From Paracoccaceae bacterium (GTDB taxonomy: Bacteria; Pseudomonadota; Alphaproteobacteria; Rhodobacterales; Rhodobacteraceae), in NCBI GenBank assembly GCA_007119835.1, contig SKOX01000238.1, forward strand, positions 1 through 18,253: a DNA stretch of 18,253 nt, given 5' to 3'. A program made the position numbers and the translations under genes. Below the pieces are notes generated by a model. That model did no database searches and was not told where the DNA came from. It saw only the letters and a list, made by a program, of their open reading frames with translations. Within the stretch, counting starts at the first letter, position 1, and the number at the start of each line of letters is the position of its first letter. Shown in pieces: positions 6,140-12,649 of the stretch.

Positions 6140-6774
6140 ATGGCACTCGAAATCATCGGCGCCGGGTTGGCCGGACCGGAACCTACTCGCTCAAGGCAGC
6201 GCTGGAACGGCTGGGCTTCGGCCCCTGCCATCACATGTCGGAGGTCATCAACAACTCCGATCAGGTCAGGCTGTGGACCGAGGTTGCGGCGGGCCGCCCT
6301 AACTTCGAAGGCATCTTCGCCGGCTTCCGCTACGCGGTCGACTTTCCGGTCTCGGCCTACTGGCAGGACGTCCTGGCAGCTTCCCCCGGCGCGAAGGTCA
6401 TTCTGTCCGACCGGGATCCCGAGGACTGGTACGGGAGCTTCTCGCAGACCATCCTGCCCCTGATCCTCGACAAGGCCGCGTGGCCGGAAAACCGGCGTCC
6501 ATGGTTCGAGATGATCGACGAGGTGATCGTCGGGAAGGCTCTGGGCGGACGGACGGACCGCGAGGGGATCCTCGCCGCCTACCGCGCGAACGCGGCCGCG
6601 GCACGGGCTCTTGAAGCCCAAGGACGAGCGCTCGTCTTCCGCTCGACGGACGGATGGAAACCGCTGTGCGATTTCCTCGGGGTCGAGGTGCCGGACGAGC
6701 CTTATCCGAAGACGAACCCGCGGGCCGAATTTTTCGCGGCGGTGAAGTCCGGCACTGAAGAGCCGGCTGGCTGA
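6140..6774 (+). pseudogene. Sulfotransferase-family protein with a one-base deletion in the P-loop
   Basis: Sulfotransferases move a sulfuryl group from PAPS to an acceptor. The start at 6140 has AGGAG at 6124-6128. The first frame reads Met-Ala-Leu-Glu-Ile-Ile-Gly-Ala-Gly-Leu, then goes wrong. Adding one base at 6168/6169 (GGGTTGG back to GGGTTCGG) restores Gly-Phe-Gly-Arg-Thr-Gly-Thr-Tyr-Ser-Leu-Lys-Ala-Ala-Leu-Glu, the 5'-phosphosulfate-binding loop of the Sulfotransfer_4-like group, and continues in frame through Pro-Cys-His-His-Met. The remainder from 6235 has Val-Asp-Phe-Pro, Tyr-Trp-Gln-Asp, Lys-Val-Ile-Leu-Ser-Asp-Arg-Asp-Pro-Glu-Asp-Trp-Tyr and a C-terminal Trp-Lys-Pro-Leu-Cys-Asp-Phe-Leu-Gly, all typical. 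Translation from ATG 6235 would lack the PAPS loop. It is either a recent pseudogene or an assembly error. The acceptor is unknown. Confidence 0.8.
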
Positions 6775-6874
6775 GCCCACCCCACCCGACCAACCAAAGA
6801 GCGGATCCTGGCAGAGGTTGGAGACGGTTCCGCTCGCCTCAAAAAAGGAGACTGCGCATGTCTGCAGTAGATGA

Positions 6875-6899
6875 TGCGCATTCCACGGCATCCGACCGC
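6875..6899 (+). repeat. Inverted copy of the IS21-like tip
   Basis: These 25 bp are the exact reverse complement of 5053-5077 and begin with 5'-TG (TGCGCATTCCACGG...). Identity stops sharply at the TG/CA tip on the side facing the LysR-sulfotransferase pair. Beyond 6899 the further repeat units seen on the left are not present. The copy lies 20 bp from the stop codon of the membrane protein gene at 6920. Confidence 0.7.
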
Positions 6900-6919
6900 C
6901 TTCCGCATTACGCGGGCGG

Positions 6920-7735
6920 CTACACGATCGGCAGTCCGGAAAGTGCCAGGCCGAAGGCGAGGAGGACCGATCCCGTAAAGGCGATCGCGGCGAGCCAGGT
7001 TGCGGGCAATGCCATGGCTGGCGGCAGGAAGCGCGCTGCCGCCCAGCCAAGCACGGGCAGGACGTGCATCGCATGGCTGGCGAAGAAGTGCGGCAGCCGC
7101 AGATCCCCGACCTCGCGCGACCATCCGAAGATCGGCAGGCTGGCACCCGTTTTGGCCGTGCCCACCAGGTGGCCGGGCAGCGAAGCCATGGTACCGGCGA
7201 CCAGGACTGTGAGCACGAAGGTCAGGACGAGGCCGAGCGCGATCGAGAGGCGCAGCGCTGGTGCGAGGCCGGTCGCCGAATTCCGCCAGATGGCGAAGCC
7301 GTAGACAAGGCTCGCCGATGTCAGCGACACGGCAAAGAAGCCCATTAGGCCGTAGAGGGTGGCCATCAGCGGGCTCGACACGTTGAAATGCGAGGCCGTG
7401 CCGAAGAACGCGGCGCCGCCGATCCAGGCGAGTTCGGCCAGGATGGAGAAGACGACGAAGGCCGCGAAGATCCGGTATGCCGGCCGGGCCGTCATGCCGG
7501 CGGGCAGCCAGCGCGCGAAGACCGAGAGCGTGAGAAGGTAGAGCGACAGCGCGACCTGGAACTTGATCGGCTTCACCCAGACGCTGTCGCCGGCGAAGGG
7601 CCGCGGGTCGATCGCCTGCGCCGTCAGCGTCACCGCGAGCGACAGCCCGATCAGGATCCCGGCCGCACCGAAGACGGGCTCGGCGAGGAGCGGCCGGCGG
7701 GCGGCGTCCGGCAGGGGGAAGGTCGCATAGGTCAT
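6920..7735 (-). CDS. Polytopic membrane protein of unknown function (about seven helices)
   Basis: This gene encodes a 271-residue integral membrane protein with about seven hydrophobic segments. The first is Gly-Ala-Ala-Gly-Ile-Leu-Ile-Gly-Leu-Ser-Leu near residue 25. Conserved-looking features between segments include Trp-Val-Lys-Pro-Ile-Lys-Phe near residue 55, Trp-Leu-Pro-Ala-Gly-Met, Gly-Ala-Ala-Phe-Phe-Gly-Thr-Ala-Ser-His-Phe-Asn in a loop, and Pro-His-Phe-Phe-Ala-Ser-His-Ala-Met-His-Val-Leu-Pro near residue 220. The four His residues in the last two motifs could bind a metal or haem, but that is speculation. The start at 7735 lies 1 bp after the stop of the ABA4-like gene, so the two are one operon. 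I do not recognise a named family. The 3' end abuts the IS21-like repeat without loss of the stop codon. Confidence 0.75.
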   Translation of the reverse strand: MTYATFPLPDAARRPLLAEPVFGAAGILIGLSLAVTLTAQAIDPRPFAGDSVWVKPIKFQVALSLYLLTLSVFARWLPAGMTARPAYRIFAAFVVFSILAELAWIGGAAFFGTASHFNVSSPLMATLYGLMGFFAVSLTSASLVYGFAIWRNSATGLAPALRLSIALGLVLTFVLTVLVAGTMASLPGHLVGTAKTGASLPIFGWSREVGDLRLPHFFASHAMHVLPVLGWAAARFLPPAMALPATWLAAIAFTGSVLLAFGLALSGLPIV

Positions 7736-7736
7736 G

Positions 7737-8201
7737 TCATGCCTCGCCGCGGAAGGGGAGGGACCGGTTCCGGACGAGCCGGATGGCCAGGAACAGCAGG
7801 AGCCCCACCGGGCCGAGCAGGAATGTCAGGACGAGGCATGGCAGGACTAGGAGGTGCACGATGCCCTCCCGCCGCGCCGTGCGGACCTGCCAGGCGCCAA
7901 TGAAGAGGTCGAAGGCGAGGAAGTGGACCCAGCCGGCGAGCGCGATGCCCGGACTGGTGAAGAGCAGCATCACGTTCTGCAGGCTGTCGAACCCGCCCTC
8001 GGCCCCCGCGCCGAAGGCGAGCATCGCGCCGGCATAGAGCAGCGACAGCGCCACCGGGATGACGAGGCCGGACACGAGGTCCGCCAGCCGCGGCGCGAGC
8101 GGAGCCGCGGCGAGCAGCAGCCACCCGGCGAGGGCGAGCGGGTTGGCGATCTGGAAGAGCGTGTGCGGGTCCACCTTCGCACCCAATCTGGACAATGACA
8201 A
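7737..8201 (-). CDS. ABA4-like family membrane protein (DUF4281)
   Basis: This gene encodes a small integral membrane protein of about 150 residues with roughly four helices. The opening (Asp-Pro-His-Thr-Leu-Phe-Gln-Ile-Ala-Asn-Pro-Leu-Ala-Leu-Ala-Gly-Trp), the central Phe-Thr-Ser-Pro-Gly-Ile-Ala-Leu-Ala-Gly-Trp-Val-His-Phe-Leu-Ala-Phe-Asp-Leu-Phe-Ile-Gly, and the C-terminal Leu-Gly-Pro-Val-Gly-Leu-Leu-Leu-Phe are the signatures of ABA4-like proteins, named for the plant protein needed for neoxanthin formation; the bacterial role is not established. No ATG is available: TTG 8201 or TTG 8195 with AAGGTGAG just upstream, or GTG 8174 nearer to where family members begin, are the options. It is the first gene of the operon and is divergent from a TetR regulator across an operator-like palindrome. 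Confidence 0.8.
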   Translation of the reverse strand: MSLSRLGAKVDPHTLFQIANPLALAGWLLLAAAPLAPRLADLVSGLVIPVALSLLYAGAMLAFGAGAEGGFDSLQNVMLLFTSPGIALAGWVHFLAFDLFIGAWQVRTARREGIVHLLVLPCLVLTFLLGPVGLLLFLAIRLVRNRSLPFRGEA

Positions 8202-8230
8202 GACTCACCTTGCGCCGATCCGCCTGCTGC

Positions 8231-8249
8231 GTCAAGATCAGATTTTGAC
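8231..8249. promoter_or_regulatory. TetR-type operator palindrome
   Basis: GTCAAGATCAGATTTTGAC has 9-bp arms with one mismatch around a single central base. It sits midway between the divergent tetR and ABA4-like starts and covers the TTGAC part of -35-like hexamers on both strands, so bound regulator could shut both promoters. Size and symmetry fit TetR-family operators. Confidence 0.65.
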
Positions 8250-8273
8250 ACTGTCCTGATTTGCGTCTACGTC
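8245..8273 (+). promoter_or_regulatory. Putative tetR promoter, possibly giving a leaderless mRNA
   Basis: TTGACA at 8245-8250 is a perfect -35 hexamer; 17 bp later TACGTC (8268-8273) is a weak -10. Transcription would then begin at or just before the ATG at 8281. There is no Shine-Dalgarno sequence before that ATG, which fits leaderless translation. Confidence 0.45.
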
Positions 8274-8280
8274 TCGTGCG

Positions 8281-8883
8281 ATGGCCGAAGACCGCAAGCC
8301 CTATCACCACGGCGACCTGCGCGCGGCCCTGCTGCGGGCGGGCGAGGAGGTGCTGGCGGAAAGTGGCGTCGAGGCATTCTCGCTCCGCCGCGTGGCGAAG
8401 CGCGTCGGCGTCAGCCATTCCGCCCCGGCGCATCATTTCGGCGATGCGGCCGGGCTCCTGAGCGCGCTGGCAGCCGAGGGCTTCCGCCGCTTCCTCGTGT
8501 CGATGCGGGCCCGGCAGGCGGACGCGGGCGGCGCGCCGATCGATCTGCTCGTGGCCTCCGGGCTCGGCTATATCGACTTCGCGCGGTCTCGCCCTGCCCT
8601 CTTCCGCCTGATGTTCGCGTCGGAGCGCCCGAAAGAGGAGACGCCGGAGCTTGCCGAGGCCGGCGAGGCCGCATTCCGGCACCTCGTGGAGGACGTGGCG
8701 CGGCTGCGGGGCCGCTCCCCCTTCAGCGATCCCGCTTCCATGGCGGACGTCGTGGCAGCCTGGAGCATGGCGCACGGCCTCGCAGAGCTATCCATCTCAG
8801 GGCGGCTGAAGCCCCTTCAGTCCATGGCTGAAGAGGAGCGCGAGGCGTTCCTGCGCGGCATGATGGCGCGCGCGCTCGGCTGA
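8281..8883 (+). CDS. TetR/AcrR family transcriptional regulator
   Basis: This gene encodes a 200-residue DNA-binding repressor. The N-terminal helix-turn-helix is clear: Tyr-His-His-Gly-Asp-Leu-Arg-Ala-Ala-Leu-Leu at 8-18, then Phe-Ser-Leu-Arg-Arg-Val-Ala-Lys-Arg-Val-Gly-Val-Ser, and the recognition helix His-Ser-Ala-Pro-Ala-His-His-Phe-Gly-Asp. The Tyr-His-His-Gly opening and the C-terminal part with Ser-Arg-Pro-Ala-Leu-Phe-Arg-Leu-Met-Phe and Ala-Trp-Ser-Met-Ala-His-Gly-Leu-Ala are typical of the TetR subgroup with a WHG-type C-terminal domain. Divergent orientation and the palindrome at 8231-8249 suggest that it controls itself and the ABA4-like/membrane operon. The inducer is unknown. Confidence 0.9.
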   Translation: MAEDRKPYHHGDLRAALLRAGEEVLAESGVEAFSLRRVAKRVGVSHSAPAHHFGDAAGLLSALAAEGFRRFLVSMRARQADAGGAPIDLLVASGLGYIDFARSRPALFRLMFASERPKEETPELAEAGEAAFRHLVEDVARLRGRSPFSDPASMADVVAAWSMAHGLAELSISGRLKPLQSMAEEEREAFLRGMMARALG

Positions 8884-8975
8884 ACGAGCGCCATCAGCTC
8901 AAGCCCATCCCGCTCTCGACACCGACCGCACGGGGGGCCATCACGAGTGTCGGCTATCCGGATGCTGCGCTGCGG
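8884..8975. other. Spacer to the IS remnants
   Basis: No gene is recognised. The breakpoint of the truncated IstA sequence lies somewhere in 8940-8976. Confidence 0.35.
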
Positions 8976-9580
8976 CATTGGTGCTGCCGCCCACACCCTA
9001 CGACGCCTGCGAGAAGGTCAGCACCCGCGCCACGTCGATCTCGATGGTGCGCTACCGCGGCAACGACTACTCGGTGCCGGTCGCCTGTGCCCATCACGAG
9101 GTGCAGGTGCGCGGCTATGTCGGCGAGGTCGTGATCGGCGCCGGGACCGAGGTGATCGCGCGGCATCGGCGGTCCTACGAGAAGGCCGGCATGATCTTCG
9201 ACCCTCTGCACTTCCTGCCGCTCCTGGAGCGGAAGGTCGGGGCGCTGGACCAGGCGGCGCCGCTTCAGGGCTGGGATCTGCCCGAAGAGTTCGCCACGCT
9301 GCGCCGGTTGCTCGAAGCCCGGATGGGCAAGCCGGGCAAGCGGGAATACGTCCAGGTTTTGCGGCTCCTCGAAACCTTCGAGATGAGCCATGTCCATGGC
9401 GCCGTGCGCCAGGCCCTCGACCTCGGCGCGATCGGCTATGACGCGGTCAAGCACCTCGTGCTCTGTCGCATCGAGCGGCGTCCGCCACGGCTCGACCTTG
9501 ACATCTATCCCTACCGCAGCCGGCTTCGGCAGCTCGAAACCGCGATTACCTCGGAGTGAACGCGGCCCCAGATCAACGGG
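8976..9580 (+). pseudogene. IS21-family IstA transposase, C-terminal fragment
   Basis: This is the C-terminal part of an IS21 IstA transposase (a DDE enzyme). The sequence Leu-Pro-Pro-Thr-Pro-Tyr-Asp-Ala-Cys, then Val-Arg-Tyr-Arg-Gly-Asn-Asp-Tyr-Ser-Val-Pro, Phe-Asp-Pro-Leu-His, Leu-Pro-Glu-Glu-Phe-Ala-Thr-Leu-Arg-Arg-Leu-Leu-Glu-Ala-Arg and Ala-Val-Lys-His-Leu-Val-Leu-Cys-Arg-Ile-Glu-Arg-Arg-Pro-Pro-Arg-Leu matches the region after the catalytic core. The 5' half of the gene is missing. Near 9518-9525 a frame change alters the end: the alternative frame carries Leu-Pro-Gln-Pro and Asp-Tyr-Leu, as expected for the IstA C-terminus. No IstB helper gene follows, so the element is dead. Confidence 0.85.
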
Positions 9581-9709
9581 ACAGCGAGGATGGTCCGGAA
9601 AGCCGCATCACCCATCCGAGCCGCTTTCAGATCGGGCGATGCCGCGAGGCAAGCCTGGAGGATGGCGAGAGAATAGCGAAGCAGCGACTCGCTCGCTCAG
9701 GCACGAACC
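9581..9709. other. Unassigned stretch between IS fragments
   Basis: Open frames cross this stretch but none resembles a known protein, and IstB is not found where it would be expected. It is probably transposon debris. Confidence 0.35.
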
Positions 9710-10245
9710 AGTGGCCGTTGACCTTGTCGAAAAGTCGGCCAGCACCAGCCGCTGAACCGGGAGGCCGAGCGCTACGCCTGAGAGGGTGTCGATCTCAGCC
9801 TGTCGACGCTCGCCGACCAGGTCGGCGCCTGCGCCGCGGCGCTGGCGAAACTGCATGCATTGATCGAAGCCCATGTCATGGCGGCGGAGCGGCTGCATGG
9901 CGACAACACCACAGTGCCGGTGCTGGCCAGAGGCACGACCGCATCCGGCCGGCTCTGGGTCTAAGTCCGCGACGACCGCCCCTTTGCCGGCGGTGCGCCG
10001 CCTGCCGCGCTGTTCCGCTTCTCCCGCGACCGCAGGGCGAGCATCCCGAACGGCACCTCGAGCACTGGTCCGGCACGCTGCACGCCGACGCGGCGACAGA
10101 GCCGCCTTCATGTACTCACTCATCGTCACCGCCAAGCTCAACGACATCGACCCGCAGGCCTGGCTCGCCGACGCCCTCGGCCGCATCGCCGATAACCCCA
10201 AGATCCAGACTCCCCGACCTGCTGCAGTGGAACTGGGCGAGTTCC
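9710..10245 (+). pseudogene. IS66-family transposase (TnpC) fragment, heavily mutated
   Basis: Translating piecewise gives the IS66 TnpC landmarks: Val-Glu-Lys-(Phe)-Gly-Gln-His-Gln-Pro-Leu-Asn-Arg-Glu, Glu-Gly-Val-Asp-Leu-Ser-Leu-Ser-Thr-Leu-Ala-Asp-Gln-Val-Gly, the catalytic-region Ala-Glu-Arg-Leu-His-Gly-Asp-Asn-Thr-Thr-Val-Pro-Val-Leu, and Gly-Arg-Leu-Trp-Val, then Tyr-Ser-Leu-Ile-Val-Thr-Ala-Lys-Leu-Asn and Leu-Pro-Asp-Leu-Leu-Gln-Trp-Asn-Trp near the C-terminus. Damage includes a one-base loss near 9733, TGA at 9779-9781 in place of an Arg codon, TAA at 9962-9964 in place of a Tyr codon, a frame change after about 10020, and an internal deletion near 10095 that removes the middle of the gene. 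The right end is cut near 10240 by the inverted IstA fragment. Confidence 0.75.
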
Positions 10246-10760
10246 CAGCCAGCGGTCAAGGCAGCGTTGGCCCGGACGAAGCACGCGTCGCTCTGCGGCA
10301 GGTCGAAGGCGAAGAAATGCGCCGTCTGCTCGACGCCGCCGATTACCACGGCCGCCTCGCCGAAGTCAGCCTGGGCGTGGCCGGGCGGGTGGTGCAGCGG
10401 CACGAACATCTCCCGGCTGCGCCGGCGATGCTCGCGGATGTAGTCCTTCACGATGGTGTAGTTGCCGCTGAACCCGCGCAGCCGCTCGAACACCCGCTTC
10501 GCGGTGTGGCGCTGTTTGCGTTTCTGCGCGAGATCCTCCAGCAACCACCGGTCGATGATCTCGGTGAACCCGTCCAGCTTCGGCCGCTTGATCTCGGCGC
10601 GCCGCCGATGTCCGGGCGGCACCGAAAAGCTCAGCATCTTCTTCACGGTCTCGCGCGCGATCCCGAAATGACGCGCCGCCGCCCACTCGCTCATGCCGTC
10701 CCGGCAGGCGAGACGAACCTTCCGATATAGATGGGGTGGTTGCCGCGCTCCCCAGGCGGC
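10241..10760 (-). pseudogene. IS21-family IstA transposase, N-terminal fragment (inverted)
   Basis: Reading leftward, this encodes the N-terminal part of IstA. The helix-turn-helix is Met-Ser-Glu-Trp-Ala-Ala-Ala-Arg-His-Phe-Gly-Ile-Ala-Arg-Glu-Thr-Val-Lys-Lys-Met. It is followed by Phe-Ser-Val-Pro-Pro-Gly, Lys-Gln-Arg-His-Thr-Ala-Lys-Arg-Val-Phe-Glu-Arg-Leu, Arg-Arg-Ser-Arg-Glu-Met-Phe-Val-Pro-Leu, and Pro-Gly-His-Ala-Gln-Ala-Asp-Phe-Gly-Glu-Ala with the first catalytic Asp. It ends near 10241 after Asp-Ala-Cys-Phe-Val-Arg-Ala, where the frame runs into antisense IS66 sequence. No convincing start codon with a ribosome site is seen; ATG 10694 is inside the helix-turn-helix. The fragment is opposite in strand to the IstA C-terminal piece at 8976, so an inversion or a second element is needed. 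Confidence 0.85.
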
Positions 10761-11015
10761 GTCGCAATGTGCCAGCGTGGCGGCGTGAAATCTCCGAGTG
10801 CGGAAAGGGCAGCGACGCGGGTGGATGATCGGGTCATGGTTCTCTTCGGCGTCGGCAGTCTCAGCTGCGCCAGCATCCCGGTCTTTCCGCATCCGAACCT
10901 GAGGGTGGTGCTCTGTATCAAGCGCAGTGGACTGAAACCGACTGTCTCGCACTCATCCCGCCGGTTCGACCCTGCGCCGCGGCTTGTGCCGGCGGCACGG
11001 CCAAAGGCGGGGCGT
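10761..11015. other. Flank between IS21 and IS110 remnants
   Basis: No intact gene is recognised in this 255-bp stretch. It should contain the 5' flank of the IstA fragment and the 3' end of the IS110 element, but I could not place either terminus. Confidence 0.4.
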
Positions 11016-12049
11016 TCAGGCCATCTTCATGGCATCCTCCCGGTAATGATCGTCCGCCTCCCACAAGCGCAGCAGCAGGCAGGCGAGCTTGCGCGCCACC
11101 GCGACCCGCGCCTTCTTCGCGCCGAGGCGCCTGGCGAGGCCCAGCCCCCAGCTCTTCAGCGCCGAACGCCCGCTCCAAGTGGAGAGCAGGCAGTTCGCCG
11201 CCTCGTAGAGGTAGTGCCGCGCCATGGCGTCGACCTGTCGGCTGATCCCGCCCGTCACGTCGCGCTCGCCGGACTGGTAGCGGCGGGGTGTCAGCCCGAG
11301 ATAGGCCCCGACGTCGCGCGATCGTCGGAACCGACCCGGATCCTCCACCGCAGCAGCGAAGGCAAGCGCGGTGATCGGGCCGACGCCGGGCACCGAGGTC
11401 AGGTGCCAGCATGCCTTCGAGCGCTGCGCGAGCGCCCGGACCCGCTTGTCCAGAGCGGCGATCTGCGCCTCCACCGCCCCCAGCGCCTCGAGGAGGGAAC
11501 GGATGCAGGCATAGAGGATGCCGTCCTCGCGCACCGCCGCCCGGGCCGCCGCATCGTACCGCGTCGTGCCGGCGCGGGGCGGAAGCCGGATGCCGAAGGG
11601 CCGAAGCACGCCCCGGATCTGGCCGTAGATCTGCCGCTTCAACTTCACCAGCTGGTCCCGCGATAGGAGCAGCGCCTTGATCCGGTGGCTCTCCTCCGAC
11701 TTCACGAAGACCTCCGTGTACCAGCCCGTCTGCAGCATCTCCGCGAGCGCCCGCGCATCGGCCCGGTCCGTCTTCACCGGCCGCGCCTTCGAGCCGCATC
11801 CGCCGCCCGGCGCGCATCCATGACCACCACCGGCAGGCCGAGCGATCGCAGCCCGCGCGCGAGCCACGGCGTCGTCGATCCCGTCTCGAGGCCGACGCGA
11901 ACGATCCGCCCGCGCCAGCGGTCGAGTGCCGCCGCGATCATCTCGGGATGCGTGTCGGCCATCCCGCGCCAGAGCATCCTTCCCCCACCGTCGACGGCGC
12001 AGATCTCCGTCCGATTGAGGCTCACGTCCAGGCCGGCATACACTCCCAT
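11016..12049 (-). pseudogene. IS110-family (DEDD) transposase, frameshifted
   Basis: IS110 transposases are RuvC-like DEDD recombinases guided by a bridge RNA. ATG 12049 follows GGAGAG and encodes Met-Gly-Val-Tyr-Ala-Gly-Leu-Asp-Val-Ser-Leu with the first catalytic Asp, then Gly-Leu-Glu-Thr-Gly-Ser with the Glu. Near 11789-11800 the frame changes: the N-terminal frame runs out at about 11774, while the second frame continues with Lys-Ala-Arg-Pro-Val-Lys-Thr-Asp-Arg-Ala-Asp-Ala, which holds the DxxDA pair. The C-terminal transposase_20 domain is intact: Ser-Val-Pro-Gly-Val-Gly-Pro-Ile-Thr-Ala, Gly-Ala-Tyr-Leu-Gly-Leu-Thr-Pro-Arg-Arg, then Ala-Arg-Lys-Leu-Ala. With the frame restored the length is about 340 residues, normal for the family. 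It is inactive as read unless the shift is an assembly error. Confidence 0.85.
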
Positions 12050-12355
12050 CCCTGCTCTCCTTCTTCGGTCTTCCACCAGAGAGACTTCCCGCTCTCGAGG
12101 GGAGCAGCAACCGCGTCATGTATGGGATGTATCAGCAAGCCGCTGACATCGTGAGCTGTCTTATAATCTACTGCAGGCAAACCCGTCGCGGACGATGAAT
12201 GCTTGCCGCCGCAACCGGCGCGGCACGAAAAATTGCGCGACAGGGTTGCCGTCCCGGTTGTCCAGCGCAGGATCTTGGTGAGGCTGCGCCACTGGCGCTT
12301 CTTCTTGCTCGCGAAAGGAACGCAGCCAGCAGCGCGCTCGTCTGATGCGGCAGGA
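12050..12355. other. Non-coding flank upstream of the IS110 transposase
   Basis: This stretch of about 300 bp lies between the IS110 start and the cytochrome gene. On the minus strand it holds an open frame with Lys-Lys-Lys-Arg-Gln-Trp-Arg-Ser-Leu that I do not recognise and do not call. In the IS110 subgroup the bridge RNA is encoded in the non-coding sequence upstream of the transposase, so 12050-12230 is the place to look, but I cannot draw a convincing RNA fold by eye. Confidence 0.3.
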
Positions 12356-12649
12356 TCAGTCTTCGCCCTCAAAGCCGAAGTGCTCGACAAGGTAGTCGTG
12401 AATGGCGGCGCGTGTGTCCTCCTCGAGCTCCGGCATCCCCTGGACCTGGACCATCTCGTCGAGGATCCGCCCCCATCTGGACCGGGACAGATGCTGCGCG
12501 GTGACCGTGCGGAGCGAGTGGCAGTAGGAGCAGTTGTAGAACACCTCCTCCTGCCCCTCGCCTTCGGGTAGCCCGCCGAAATCCTCGGCAGCCGCCGGCG
12601 CCGTGAGGAGCGCGGCGAGTGCCGCGCCCCCGATGAGCCGCGCCCGCAT
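12356..12649 (-). CDS. Monohaem cytochrome c subunit of the sulfite dehydrogenase (SorB-like)
   Basis: This gene encodes a 97-residue exported c-type cytochrome. A signal peptide is present (Met-Arg-Ala-Arg-Leu-Ile-Gly-Gly-Ala-Ala-Leu-Ala-Ala-Leu-Leu, cleavage after Ala-Ala-Ala near residue 20). One haem site, Cys-Ser-Tyr-Cys-His, follows at about residues 42-46. Met residues in the Met-Val-Gln-Val-Gln-Gly-Met-Pro region are candidates for the sixth ligand. Its ATG overlaps the stop of the molybdoenzyme gene (TGATG at 12647-12651), so the two are translationally coupled and very likely form one complex, passing electrons from the molybdenum centre to a soluble cytochrome or oxidase. The small size and pairing match SorB of sulfite:cytochrome c oxidoreductase. 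The substrate is inferred from the partner enzyme. Confidence 0.82.
   Translation of the reverse strand: MRARLIGGAALAALLTAPAAAEDFGGLPEGEGQEEVFYNCSYCHSLRTVTAQHLSRSRWGRILDEMVQVQGMPELEEDTRAAIHDYLVEHFGFEGED

Noticed and set aside
9556..10443. A 295-codon plus-strand open frame
   Set aside because: It runs through three different sequences (IS21 flank, IS66 debris in mixed frames, antisense IstA) and is not a real gene.
12022..12390. A minus-strand open frame between IS110 and the cytochrome gene
   Set aside because: Basic, low-complexity and without a start signal or known relatives; it overlaps both flanking genes.
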